From: Xanthomonas sp. 10-10
Lineage (GTDB): Bacteria > Pseudomonadota > Gammaproteobacteria > Xanthomonadales > Xanthomonadaceae
Direction: 5' to 3'
Assembly: GCF_040182365.1 (NCBI RefSeq)
Contig: NZ_CP144460.1
Span: 3,658,001-3,722,000 of the forward strand
Length of the DNA stretch: 64,000 nucleotides
A model generated the notes under the pieces. The model was not told the DNA's origin and made no database searches. It saw only the letters and a list, made by a program, of their open reading frames with translations. Positions 17,546 through 27,112 of the stretch are shown here, piece after piece. The translations under genes and the position numbers were made by a program. Every line of letters begins with the position of its first letter. Positions within the stretch are counted from its first letter, which is position 1.

Positions 17546-19990
17546 TCAATGTGCAGGGGGCGCCGACGCGGGCGCCGGTGCGGGTTCTTCCGGCTTCTTT
17601 TCCAATCCGAAGAAACGCCGCCAGCCGCCGCCGCTGGATTGCTCGGCAGGTGCGGACCCATCGTCGGGCACGCCTTCGATGGAGGGCGCATTGCCGGCGC
17701 ACGACGCATAGGCCGGCGTGAAGCCGACCACGAACGGGAACTGCCGCGCGCCCGGGCAGCCGGCATCGGTAACGCCCGTGCCGGCCGCGTCCACCCACTG
17801 CCAGTCCAGGCCCTTGCCGTTCACCTTCAACGGCGCGCTGGGCAGGCGCGCGAAGATGCTCGACCACACCCGCATCGCGCCGGTGGCGCCGTACAGGCCG
17901 GTCTCGGCGTTCTGGTCGTTCCCCATCCAGATCACCGCCAGATGGTCGCCGGTATAGCCGGCATACCAGCTGTCGCGGCCATCGTTTGAGGTTCCGGTCT
18001 TGCCCGCAGGCGACAGGCGCCCCAGGCCATCGCCCAGCAGCTGCCGCGCGGTACCGCCGCTGACCACCTGCTGCAGGGCGACGCTGATCAGGTTGGCCGC
18101 CACCGAGTCGCCTTCCTGCGCCGGTGCCGGCGTCTTGTCGTAGCGCTTGAGCAACTTGCCCTGCGGATCGAGCACGCCACGCACCGCATGCAGCGGCTGG
18201 ATCTCGCCACCGGCCGCCAGGAACTGGTACAGCTGCGCCATGCCGTACGGGCTCTGATCGGTCGCGCCCAGGATCAGCGAGGGGTTCGGGTCGGCCTTGA
18301 TGCCGGCCAGCACCTGGATCAATTGCGCCACGCGATCGGCGCCGACCTGCATGCCCACCCGCACCGTGGCCTGGTTATACGAATGCGCCAGTGCATCGAC
18401 CAGCCGCACCGTGCCGTGACTGCGGTTGTCGGAATTGCCCGGCGACCAGGTCTTGCCCCGGCTGAGCTGCACCGTCACCGGGGAATCGTCGACCCAACTG
18501 GACAAGGCCCAGCGGTCCGGCGAAGCCAGTGCCAGCAGATAGACGAACGGCTTGAGCAACGAGCCCACCTGCCGCTGCGCCTCCACCGCACGATTGAAGC
18601 CGGGCTTGGCCACATCGCGGCTGCCGACCACTGCCAGCACATCGCCGTTGTGCACATCGGTCACCACCAGGCCGGCCTGCAGCGGCGGACGTTTCTTGTT
18701 GTCCAGCCGCTTGATGGTGCCGGTCACCGCGCCTTCGGCATAGGCCTGGGCGGACGGCGACATGCCGGTGAGCACGCTCATGCCGGCGCCCTGCAGCACG
18801 CCTTCGGGATAGTCGTGAGCCAGCTGCCGGCGCACCAGGTCCACATAGGCCGGGAAGCGGTTGGCCGCGACCAGGCCCGGTTCGGTGGGCACGCCCAGCG
18901 GCGCAGCCAGCGCGCGCTTGTACTCGGCATCGTCGATCAGCTGGTTCTCGTGCAGCTTGCCCAGCACGAAGTTTCGCCGGTCCAGCGCGCGCTCCGGATT
19001 GCGCCGCGGGTCGTAATACGACGGCCCCTTGACCAGCCCGATCAGCAGCGCGATCTGCTCGGTGGTCATCGAGGTGAGCTCGCGGCCGAACCACAGCTCC
19101 GCACCCGACGACACGCCGTGGATGGCCTGCCCGCCGCGCTGGCCCAGATAGACCTGGTTGAGGTAGGCCTCCAGGATGGTGCGCTTGTCGTAGCGCGCCT
19201 CCATGATCACCGCGTACAGAATCTCGTTGAATTTACGCGTGACCGTCTGCTCCTTGCCGATGCCGAGCAGACCGCTGCGCGCCAGCTGCTGGGTCAGGGT
19301 GCTGGCGCCCTGACGGACCTGGCCGCCGGAGCGCAGCATGATCCAGGCCGCCCGCACCATGCCGCTCAGATCGATGCCGTGGTGGCTGTTGAAGTCGCGG
19401 TCTTCCACCGCCTGCAAGCCGGTCACCAGCAGTTCGGGCACTTCTTCCATGCGCACCAGGCGGCGCTCTTCCTGCTTTTGTCCATACAGCGTCGCGATGC
19501 GCGCCGGGTCCAGCCGCGCGCTCTTGAGCGCCTTGCGGTCGCCGGCGTCGCGCAGGCTGGCCACGCGCCCGCCGGAAAGGCTGACTTCCACCCGCCGCGC
19601 AGGCACGCGCCCATCCACATCGATATAACCGCGGCTGGCGATGGTGAAGCGGCTGCCTTCCTGCAGATAGGTGCCGGCCAGCTTGGCCTGGCCGTCGTCG
19701 CGGTAGGACGCCGCGTCGAGTTCGGTCTTGAGCGTGGCCGCATCCAGCGCATTGCCGGGCACCAGCACCAGCGGGCGCCCGTACACACGGGTCGGGATCT
19801 GCCAACGCAGCTCGCCGAAGCGTTGGCTGACCTGCTTGTTCAGATACACCGTGTAGGGGATCAGGAAACCGAGCGCCAGCGCGATCGCGGCAAAGCCCCA
19901 GACAATCAGCCTGCGTTGCCAGCGGGAGCCTTGCGCGTTGGAGTCGTCCTGAAAGTCGTCGGAATCGTCGTGGTCGTAGCGTCGGGGCAC
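17546..19990 (-). CDS. mrcB: Penicillin-binding protein 1b (bifunctional peptidoglycan synthase)
   Basis: Polymerises lipid II and cross-links peptidoglycan in the periplasm. The 814-residue product has a short acidic cytoplasmic tail, one membrane anchor (about 28-48), a UB2H-like region, a GT51 glycosyltransferase domain with the catalytic Glu in AVEDRDFNSHHGID (about 195) and GASTLTQQLAR, and a class A transpeptidase domain: SLLK near 475 (active Ser), SYN in AHSYNQATVR, and KTG near 663 (AGKTGTSNDGRDSW). The C-terminal tail is Ala/Pro-rich. Architecture and length fit PBP1b rather than PBP1a. A putative lipoprotein activator gene follows after 13 bp. Confidence 0.95.
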   Translation of the reverse strand: MPRRYDHDDSDDFQDDSNAQGSRWQRRLIVWGFAAIALALGFLIPYTVYLNKQVSQRFGELRWQIPTRVYGRPLVLVPGNALDAATLKTELDAASYRDDGQAKLAGTYLQEGSRFTIASRGYIDVDGRVPARRVEVSLSGGRVASLRDAGDRKALKSARLDPARIATLYGQKQEERRLVRMEEVPELLVTGLQAVEDRDFNSHHGIDLSGMVRAAWIMLRSGGQVRQGASTLTQQLARSGLLGIGKEQTVTRKFNEILYAVIMEARYDKRTILEAYLNQVYLGQRGGQAIHGVSSGAELWFGRELTSMTTEQIALLIGLVKGPSYYDPRRNPERALDRRNFVLGKLHENQLIDDAEYKRALAAPLGVPTEPGLVAANRFPAYVDLVRRQLAHDYPEGVLQGAGMSVLTGMSPSAQAYAEGAVTGTIKRLDNKKRPPLQAGLVVTDVHNGDVLAVVGSRDVAKPGFNRAVEAQRQVGSLLKPFVYLLALASPDRWALSSWVDDSPVTVQLSRGKTWSPGNSDNRSHGTVRLVDALAHSYNQATVRVGMQVGADRVAQLIQVLAGIKADPNPSLILGATDQSPYGMAQLYQFLAAGGEIQPLHAVRGVLDPQGKLLKRYDKTPAPAQEGDSVAANLISVALQQVVSGGTARQLLGDGLGRLSPAGKTGTSNDGRDSWYAGYTGDHLAVIWMGNDQNAETGLYGATGAMRVWSSIFARLPSAPLKVNGKGLDWQWVDAAGTGVTDAGCPGARQFPFVVGFTPAYASCAGNAPSIEGVPDDGSAPAEQSSGGGWRRFFGLEKKPEEPAPAPASAPPAH

Positions 19991-20228
19991 GGGGATGCGA
20001 AAATGTAGAGTCCGGCGAGTCTAGCGCAGCGCTGTCGTGGTTGCGCCGCGCTGGCCCCGCCGACTTAAGCGCGGCTAACAAACGCCAACGCCCGCCTCCG
20101 CGCCAGCGGAGCCTGTGCTCGGCGCGGCCTGTGCCCTCTCGTTACACTGGCAGAGGTTGTCGGCCGGCTGTGCCATCGCACCACCTGCCCGCTACGCTCA
20201 CCCGTCTCTCCGCTGGAGTTTCAACGCA

Positions 20229-22334
20229 ATGTCGATGTCACTGGCCGATGCGCGCTATCTGTTCAATCGCGTGCTCGGCCTGATCCACCGCAGCGTGGCC
20301 AGCATGCGCACACGCGGATGGCGTGCGACCTGGCAGCGCATTCGGGTGCACACGCAGCCCCCCCCGGTCGCGCTCGGCACACCGTTGTGGCTGCCCGACG
20401 CCACGCCGTTTGCCGCATTTGCCGTGCCGCACAGCGCCGCGCCGCGCGTGACGGTGGTGATCCCGGTCTATGACCACATCGCCCATACCCTGGCCTGCCT
20501 GCGTGCGCTGGCTGCGCATCCGCCGCAGCGGGAGGTGGAGATCGTCGTGGTGGACGACGGCAGCAGCGATGCCACCGCCGTGCAGCTGCCGCAGATCGCC
20601 GGCCTGCGGTACCACCTGCGCGCCAGCAACGGCGGTTTCATCGCTGCCTGCAACGACGGGATCGCGCTGGCACGCGGCGAGTACGTGGTGCTGCTCAACA
20701 ACGACACCATTCCGCAGCCCGGCTGGCTGGATCGGCTGATCGACACGTTTGCCGCGTATCCGGACGCCGGCCTGGTCGGCGCGCAATTGGTGTACCCGGA
20801 CGGACGCCTGCAAGAATCTGGCGGCGTGGTCTTCGGCGACGGCAGCGCCTGGAGCTACGGCCGCTTCGAGTCGGCCGACGACCCGCGCTATGCCTATGTC
20901 CGCGCGATGGACTACTGCTCCGGTGCGGCGATTGCGCTGCCGCGAGCGCTGTTGCTGACGACCCTGGGCGGCCTGGACCGCCGCTACATGCCCGCCTACT
21001 ACGAAGACACCGACCTGGCCTTTGCGGTGCGCGCTGCCGGGCGTCAGGTCCTGGTGCAACCGGCCAGCGTGGTGGTGCATGACGAAGGCACCAGCAACGG
21101 CACCGACACGCGTACCGGAGTGAAGGCCTATCAGGTGCGCAATCAGGCGGTTTTTGCCGAGAAATGGCAGCAGGCGCTGGCGACGCAGTTGCCGGTCGGC
21201 ACGGTGCCCGGCCCGGCGCACCTGCATCGCGCGCAACGCCAGGTGCTGATCCTGGACGAATGCGTGCCGCAGCCGGATCGCGATTCCGGATCGCTGCGGC
21301 AGTTCAATCTGATCCGGCTGCTGCGCGAAGAAGGCGCACATGTGGTGTTCGTGCCGACCCGGCGCGAACATGCCGGGCGCCATACCCAGGCGCTGCAGCA
21401 GCTGGGCGTGGAGGTCTGGTACGCGCCGTTCCTGGACGGCATCGGCAGCTGGTTGCGCACGCACGGCGCGCGCTTTGCAGTGGTGCTGCTGGTACGCCAT
21501 CACGTTGCCCACGCCTGCCTGCCGCTGTTGAAACAGTACGCGCCGCAGGCACGCACACTGTTCGACACCGTCGACCTGCACTACCTGCGCGAGCGCCGCG
21601 GCGCCGAGCTCGCCGGCGACGCCAATCTGCTGCGCAGCGCCGAACGTACCCGGGTCCGCGAGCTGGAGATCATGGCGGCCACCGACGTCACCGTGCTGGT
21701 GTCTGCCGCCGAACAGGCGCAATTGCACGCGGATGCGCCGCAGATCCGCACCGCCCTGCTCTCCAACCTGCACGAGGTCGCCGGCAGCGGCCACAGCTTC
21801 GAACAACGCCGCGACCTGGTGTTCGTGGGCGGCTTCCGGCATCCGCCGAACGCAGATGCGGTGCAATGGTTCATCAGCGCGATCTTTCCGCAGGTACGCG
21901 CGCACCTGCCCACTGTGGAGTTTCACTGCATCGGCGCGGATCTTCCGGAAGCGCTGAAGCTGCTCGCGGAAGAATGCCCCGGCGTGCGCCTGCACGGCCA
22001 TGTGCCGGATCTGGTGCCGTTCATGGACAGCGCCCGCATTGCGGTCGCCCCACTGCGCTTCGGTGCCGGGGTCAAGGGCAAGATCAACCTGAGCATGGCG
22101 CATGGTCAACCGGTGGTCGGCACCACCTGCGCGGTGGAAGGCATGCATCTGCGCGATGGCGAGGATGTCTGCGTGGCCGATGAGGCCGATGCTTTCGCCA
22201 ATGCCATCGTGCGGCTGTACCAGGACGCGGCGCAATGGCAGAAGCTGGCCGATAACGGCCTGCGCAACGTGGCCGAACACTTCTCGCTGGATGCAGCGCG
22301 CGCAACGGTCCGCGAGCTGTTTATCGCGGGGTGA
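20229..22334 (+). CDS. Two-domain glycosyltransferase (GT2 plus GT4-like)
   Basis: The 701-residue product appears to fuse two glycosyltransferases. Residues about 70-300 form a GT-A domain (VTVVIPVYDHIAHTLACL, VVVDDGSSDATA, LLNNDTIPQPGWLD, and an EDTDLAFAVRAAG catalytic-base region). Residues about 350-690 look like a GT-B domain (FVGGFRHPPNADAVQWF, then GAGVKGKINLSMAHGQPVV and TTCAVEGM). No signal peptide or membrane helix is seen. The start is the ATG at 20229, with GGAG 10 bp upstream; the frame is open another 38 codons without a ribosome site. It stands alone, flanked by mrcB and a TPR gene on the other strand, so its polysaccharide target cannot be read from context. Confidence 0.88.
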   Translation: MSMSLADARYLFNRVLGLIHRSVASMRTRGWRATWQRIRVHTQPPPVALGTPLWLPDATPFAAFAVPHSAAPRVTVVIPVYDHIAHTLACLRALAAHPPQREVEIVVVDDGSSDATAVQLPQIAGLRYHLRASNGGFIAACNDGIALARGEYVVLLNNDTIPQPGWLDRLIDTFAAYPDAGLVGAQLVYPDGRLQESGGVVFGDGSAWSYGRFESADDPRYAYVRAMDYCSGAAIALPRALLLTTLGGLDRRYMPAYYEDTDLAFAVRAAGRQVLVQPASVVVHDEGTSNGTDTRTGVKAYQVRNQAVFAEKWQQALATQLPVGTVPGPAHLHRAQRQVLILDECVPQPDRDSGSLRQFNLIRLLREEGAHVVFVPTRREHAGRHTQALQQLGVEVWYAPFLDGIGSWLRTHGARFAVVLLVRHHVAHACLPLLKQYAPQARTLFDTVDLHYLRERRGAELAGDANLLRSAERTRVRELEIMAATDVTVLVSAAEQAQLHADAPQIRTALLSNLHEVAGSGHSFEQRRDLVFVGGFRHPPNADAVQWFISAIFPQVRAHLPTVEFHCIGADLPEALKLLAEECPGVRLHGHVPDLVPFMDSARIAVAPLRFGAGVKGKINLSMAHGQPVVGTTCAVEGMHLRDGEDVCVADEADAFANAIVRLYQDAAQWQKLADNGLRNVAEHFSLDAARATVRELFIAG

Positions 22335-22632
22335 ACGGCGCCGCGGGTGAGCGACTGGCCCGTTGCGGATCGGGCAGATGCATTGGTCGTGCTGCGCGGA
22401 GGATTGCGGGCTGCCCTGATGCGGGCGCGCGCAGCGCTTGATGGGTGACGGGATTGGCCCATCGCAACGACGAAGGCAGATATGGATCGCGATGCTTCGC
22501 GCGCACCCTCATCCGCCCTTCGGGCACCTTCTCCCGACGCCAGAAGGGATCGACAGCCGGGATGTCTTGCGGCCTGGTCGCCACCTACCGCCGGCGTCCA
22601 CAGGCCGAACGCCAACGACGACAACCCACGCC
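22335..22632. other. Convergent intergenic region, no gene seen
   Basis: 298 bp between the glycosyltransferase and the TPR-like gene on the other strand. Short shadow frames only; no recognisable RNA or T-tailed terminator. Confidence 0.4.
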
Positions 22633-24192
22633 TCAGCGCTGCTCCGCCACCGCCCTGACCCGGCGCGTGAATTCGGCCAACTCCGGCAAACCGGGATCCA
22701 GCTGATGCGCTTGTTCCTGCGCACGGCGTGCGAACGCCGCATCCTCCTGGCCCAGGCGCTCGCTGCCGACCGCAACCCAGCGCTGCGCAAGACGTCGACG
22801 CGCGCCGGCCAGCGCATCGCCATTCGGGGTCAATGCCTGCCAGGCATCCAGGCAGCCGCGCGCGGCGCGCAGCCGGTTGTTGCGTAGTTCGTCTTCGAAA
22901 CAGCGCTGGCTGGCCGGCGCCACCCGCGCGGCGGCCTGCAGTACGCGTGGGTCGCGCGGTGCCAGTGCCTGCGCCGCGCGCACCGCGTCGTAGGCGCTGA
23001 CACCGGGTGGCGTCATCCATTGCTGGCGCGCTTCGGCATCGGCAACACGTTGCAGCAGCCCCCGCAAACGGCGCTCGCGAACGCCGCGTGACAGACCCGT
23101 TTCCGGGCCGCGCTGGGCATCGCGGGCGCGCGCGATGGCCTGCTCGGCCTGGGCGATGGATGCGGCACCCGGCACCAGCGACTGCGCCTGTTGCAGCGAC
23201 TGCATCGCCGCGTCGAACTGAAAATCCGCGGCCTGCCGGCCTGCCTGCGCGGCGTATTCGCTGGCCACCCGTTCCAGCCCGCGATGCGCACCGACATCCT
23301 CCGGCTCGGCCGCCAGCACCGCGTTGAAATCGCGTGCCGCAGGTGCCAGGCGACCACGGCGCAACAATGCCTCGGCGCGCTGCCGGCGCTGATCCAGCAC
23401 ACGGTGATAGTGCCCCTCGGTCGACGGCACGTCGGCGTGCCCGGCGTCGTAGCGCTTGGCGGCGGCCAGCAAGGCCGCCGCCTCGCCGAGGGCGTCGCGC
23501 GCCAGCGCATGACGCGCCTGCGCCAACAGATCGGTCAGGGCATCTTCGCGCCCTTCCAGCGCGTCGGTGCGGTCGGGCGCCAGGGTCAGGATGCGCTGAT
23601 ACAGCGGCAGCGCGCTGTCGGGCGTGCCTTCCAGGCGACCTTGCTGCTGGGCCGCAGCGGCCTGCGCCAGCAGGGCATCCAGTCCGGCGCTGCGTGCCTG
23701 CAACTGACGCAGCCGCAGCGCGACCGGCGCGATCTGCGCCTGCGGCACCTCCAGTGCGGTTGCCAGCGCCAGCGTGCGCTGCGCGGCGACCGCATCGCCG
23801 GCCGCGATCGCGGCACGCGCCTGCACCACGGCCGCCATGCCGGTCCGCGCCAAACCGATGCGCGCCTCGCTGCGATCGTTATCCAACGCAAGCGCAGCGG
23901 TGAACAGTTCCTGGGCACCGCTGCCGTCGGCGGCACTGAGCTTGCCGCGCGACAGCGCCGCATCGCCACGTTGCAGCAATTGCTGGATGCGGGTGTCCGG
24001 CCACAGCAAATCGCCCAACGGCTTGCGCGCCGCGATGACGCTCAACAGCAGGCAGGCGGCCAGTACCAGCACCACGCGCCACAGCGCAAGGCTGCGCAAC
24101 GGCGCCCAAAGGCGCGGCGACCTGACCCAGCGCGGCAGGGAAAACATGCGGTGGCGTCCATCCTTGGCGCGACCTGACGGGGACGCGTTCAC
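22633..24192 (-). CDS. Membrane-anchored TPR-like protein of unknown function
   Basis: I do not recognise a named family. The 519-residue product has a basic N-terminus (MNASPSGRAKDGRHRMFSLP), one membrane helix at about 37-56 (ALWRVVLVLAACLLLSVIAA), then some 460 residues of Ala/Arg/Gln-rich helices with several tetratricopeptide-like units (for example LLQRGDAALSRGKLSAADG and LPLYQRILTLAPDRTDALEG). Topology suggests a periplasmic repeat domain on a single inner membrane anchor. Such proteins usually scaffold envelope assemblies, but nothing here names a partner. Genes on either side are not obviously linked. Confidence 0.82.
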   Translation of the reverse strand: MNASPSGRAKDGRHRMFSLPRWVRSPRLWAPLRSLALWRVVLVLAACLLLSVIAARKPLGDLLWPDTRIQQLLQRGDAALSRGKLSAADGSGAQELFTAALALDNDRSEARIGLARTGMAAVVQARAAIAAGDAVAAQRTLALATALEVPQAQIAPVALRLRQLQARSAGLDALLAQAAAAQQQGRLEGTPDSALPLYQRILTLAPDRTDALEGREDALTDLLAQARHALARDALGEAAALLAAAKRYDAGHADVPSTEGHYHRVLDQRRQRAEALLRRGRLAPAARDFNAVLAAEPEDVGAHRGLERVASEYAAQAGRQAADFQFDAAMQSLQQAQSLVPGAASIAQAEQAIARARDAQRGPETGLSRGVRERRLRGLLQRVADAEARQQWMTPPGVSAYDAVRAAQALAPRDPRVLQAAARVAPASQRCFEDELRNNRLRAARGCLDAWQALTPNGDALAGARRRLAQRWVAVGSERLGQEDAAFARRAQEQAHQLDPGLPELAEFTRRVRAVAEQR

Positions 24193-24474
24193 GTGCCTAT
24201 GGTAGCTGGCTGTGCCGCGAAGACGGTGTGGGTGGGCAGGAGGGGCGGATTCGGGAGTTGGGATTGGTCAAGGCAAACGCGACGGGAGCCGGCGCGCTGC
24301 CCGGACTGGCCCGGTGCATCGATGCATCCTCCAGGCATCTGCAGGCGGCCCGGGGAGCCTGACAGGCACGCGTTTCCGCCCCACGGCGGCCACGCACGCC
24401 ACGTTCGAAAGCGCAACGCGCGCAGAGGCAGTCGATGATGCGCCCCGACCAGCGGCGACGCCGCCTACCCGCGC
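24193..24474. other. Intergenic region with a Xanthomonas-type GGATT-rich stretch
   Basis: 282 bp between the relA stop and the TPR gene start. Around 24245-24270 it holds a run of GGATT and GGGA words (GGATTCGGGAGTTGGGATTGG split by single bases) like the dispersed short repeats common between Xanthomonas genes. A second copy of this kind overlaps the start of ybgC near 62800-62835. No gene supported. Confidence 0.45.
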
Positions 24475-26658
24475 TCAGCCCAGTCGCCGCACCTCATTCA
24501 CGCCAGGCAAGGCATCCAGCTTGCCGAGCAAGGCGGACAGCTGGTCGTAGTCGCTGACCTTGAGCCGCAGGCGCAGCTGCGCCCTGCCGGTGTCGCGCAC
24601 GTTGTCGCTGTTGATTTCCAGCACGTGCGCATCTTCCTGCGCGATCAGGTTGGTGATGTCCTTGAGCAGCCAGCGGCGGTCCACCGCACGCACCTGCACA
24701 TCCACCTCGTAACCGCTGCCGGCCTTGCCCCACTCCACCGGCAATACGCGCTGCGGGTGGGCGGCAGCCAGCCGTGCCAACGCCGCGCAGTCGGTGCGGT
24801 GCACGGTGATGCCGCGGCCGCGGGTGAGGTAACCGGCAATCGGCTCGCCGGCCACCGGCTGGCAACACCGCGCCAGTTGCACCAGCAAATTGCCCACGCC
24901 CTCTACGGTGAATTTGGATTTGCCCAAGCCCTCGCGGCGCGCGGTGGGTCGCGGCGGCGGCGGCACTGCAGGTTGCGAGGCGGCGCGCTCGGCTTCCAGC
25001 AGCGCACGGCTGACCTGGTTCGGCCCGGTATCGCCCAGCGCCACCTGGATATACAGATCGTCAAGGTTTTCCGCATGGAACTTGCGCGTCGCCACGCTCA
25101 GATCGGCGTGTTGCAGGCCCAGACGCTTGAGTTCGCGATCGAGCAGGTCCTTGCCCGCCTGCACATTGCGCGCACGGTCGAGCTTGTGGAACCACGCGCG
25201 CACCTTGTCGCGCGAGCGCCCGCTGGCCAGAAAGCCGTTGGATGCCAGCAGCCAGTCGCGACGCGGGTCGGCTTCCTTGGCGGTCATGATCTCCACCCGG
25301 TCGCCGCTGCGCAGCCGGTAGGTCAGCGGCACGATGCGATCGTTGACCCGGGCGCCGCGGCAGCGATGCCCGACCATGGTGTGCACGTGATAGGCGAAAT
25401 CCAGCGGCGTGGCGCCCTGCGGCAAATCGATGACCTCGCCCTTGGGGGTCAGCGCATACACGCGGTCTTCGATCAGCTCGGCATCCAGCGCGCCGGCCAG
25501 CTCGCCGTGCTCGCCTTCCTGCACCTGCTCCAGCAACTGGCGCATCCACAGGATCTTGCGGTCGAAGGCTTTTTCGCCGCCCTTGCCGCCTTCCTTGTAT
25601 TTCCAGTGCGCGGCCACGCCGAGCTCGGCCTGCGCATGCATCTCGTGGGTGCGGATCTGGATTTCGATGGTGCGCCCTTCCGGGCCGACCACGGCGGTAT
25701 GCAGCGAGCGGTAGTCGTTGGCTTTGGGCCGGGCGATGTAATCGTCGAACTCGCTGGGCACCGGTGCCCACAACGAATGCACCGCCCCCAGGGCGGCGTA
25801 GCAGGCCGCCACGTCCTCGACCATCACGCGCACCGCGCGGATGTCGTACAACTGATCGAAAGACAGTCGCTTCTTCTGCATCTTCCGCCAGATGCTGTAG
25901 ATGTGCTTTGGTCGCCCGCTCACCTCTGCGCGCAGGCCCTGCTGGGCGAGCGCCGCCGACAAGGTGCGCTTGACCGCTTCCAGATAGCGCTCGCGCGCCA
26001 CCCGGGTTTCGTCCACTTCGCGCGCGATGCGGCGGTAGGTGTCCGGTTCCAGGTGCCGGAAGGCCAGGTCTTCCAGCTCCCACTTCACTTGCCAGATGCC
26101 CAGCCGGTTGGCCAGCGGCGCATGAATGTCGCGGGTGAGCTGGGCCAGCGCGCGGCGCTGTTCTTCACTGAGACGGTCGGCCACACGCATGCGCGCCAAC
26201 TGCCGCGCCAGCAGGATCGGCACCACGCGCAGATCGTGGATGATGGACAGCAGCAGCCGCCGCAAGCCCTCGCTGTTGCGCCCGGCCTCGCGCCCGGCGT
26301 GCAACGCCCACACCTGGTCGGCCGCATCCAGACCGTCGAGCAGCCCTTCTACCGCCACCCGCCGCTCCACCGGTTGCCAGGGCAGGCCAGCCACCGCCCC
26401 ACGTAACGCAGGCAGGTCGAACAGCAGTGCCGCAATCAACGTCGCCTCGTCGGCTGCCAGCGATGCCAGCACGTCCAGCGTGTCGGCCAGCAATGCCCAC
26501 GGCACGCCGTCGGCCTGCGCGGGCGGCGCATCCTGCCAGGCCTGCGCCAATGCATCGCGTAATGCCGGCGCAATCGACGCAAGGGCCGGGCGCTGCAGCA
26601 AGGCATGCAGGCGTTCGAATGAGGAACTGGTCACAACGGTGGACACGGCGGCCGGCAA
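24475..26658 (-). CDS. relA: RelA, (p)ppGpp synthetase
   Basis: Ribosome-associated stringent-response enzyme that makes (p)ppGpp from ATP and GTP or GDP. The product is about 720 residues. The HD hydrolase region is degenerate: LLFDLPALRG stands where SpoT-type enzymes have HDVVEDT, as expected of RelA. The synthetase domain keeps EFDDYIARPKANDYRSLHT (Glu near 303) and EIQIRTHEMHAQAELG. The TGS domain (VYALTPKGEVIDLPQGATPLD), the zinc-finger region with HRTDC, and a C-terminal ACT domain follow. The longest frame starts with TTG at 26658; in-frame GTG codons at 26646 and 26634 are equally plausible starts because no clear ribosome site marks any of them. Family assignment is secure, the start is not. 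Confidence 0.95.
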   Translation of the reverse strand: MPAAVSTVVTSSSFERLHALLQRPALASIAPALRDALAQAWQDAPPAQADGVPWALLADTLDVLASLAADEATLIAALLFDLPALRGAVAGLPWQPVERRVAVEGLLDGLDAADQVWALHAGREAGRNSEGLRRLLLSIIHDLRVVPILLARQLARMRVADRLSEEQRRALAQLTRDIHAPLANRLGIWQVKWELEDLAFRHLEPDTYRRIAREVDETRVARERYLEAVKRTLSAALAQQGLRAEVSGRPKHIYSIWRKMQKKRLSFDQLYDIRAVRVMVEDVAACYAALGAVHSLWAPVPSEFDDYIARPKANDYRSLHTAVVGPEGRTIEIQIRTHEMHAQAELGVAAHWKYKEGGKGGEKAFDRKILWMRQLLEQVQEGEHGELAGALDAELIEDRVYALTPKGEVIDLPQGATPLDFAYHVHTMVGHRCRGARVNDRIVPLTYRLRSGDRVEIMTAKEADPRRDWLLASNGFLASGRSRDKVRAWFHKLDRARNVQAGKDLLDRELKRLGLQHADLSVATRKFHAENLDDLYIQVALGDTGPNQVSRALLEAERAASQPAVPPPPRPTARREGLGKSKFTVEGVGNLLVQLARCCQPVAGEPIAGYLTRGRGITVHRTDCAALARLAAAHPQRVLPVEWGKAGSGYEVDVQVRAVDRRWLLKDITNLIAQEDAHVLEINSDNVRDTGRAQLRLRLKVSDYDQLSALLGKLDALPGVNEVRRLG

Positions 26659-26950
26659 TCACTGGGGTCTGATCGCTACGGTAACGTGCGCGTCACCTTC
26701 TCCACAACGCGCAATTTCCGCGCAAACGGCTGCCGGCAGCCTGCCTGCGCTTATGCCCGGTTCACCCGCCAAGGCCTTGATTCGCAACCGCTCTGCGATG
26801 GATTGGCGTCAGCGCGCCAAGCCAATTGCGACGCGATCGCGGCTTTTTACAAGCTCTTTACAATTGGAGTAAACCGGCTGCCTATGCTCGGTCCACGTCA
26901 TCGCTGCATTACGCCGCGACGGCGTTTTTCCATCCACTGCGAGGTAGCCG

Positions 26951-27031
26951 ATGAAGACCTGGAAGAAGCCTGTCGTTCGTGAAGTCAACTGTGGCGCCGA
27001 AATCAACTGCTACGTCTCTGGCGAGTTTTGA
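26951..27031 (+). CDS. pqqA: PqqA, precursor peptide of the cofactor PQQ
   Basis: A 26-residue peptide starting MKTWKKPVVREVNCGAE and ending SGEF, with a GAGG ribosome site six bases before the ATG. It carries the E-x-x-x-Y core (E17, Y21) whose Glu and Tyr side chains are joined to become PQQ. Unlike the classic Methylobacterium or Klebsiella peptides it has cysteines at 14 and 20, next to the two core residues. It lies 81 bp upstream of pqqB and heads the operon. Too short for most gene finders but strongly supported by position and motif. Confidence 0.95.
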   Translation: MKTWKKPVVREVNCGAEINCYVSGEF

Positions 27032-27112
27032 TCCGGCACGTCTCGATCGCACCAGCCGCCTTTCCTCTTGATGCATGACCGGCACCTGCCGGCAGATTAG
27101 GTAACAGTTTCC

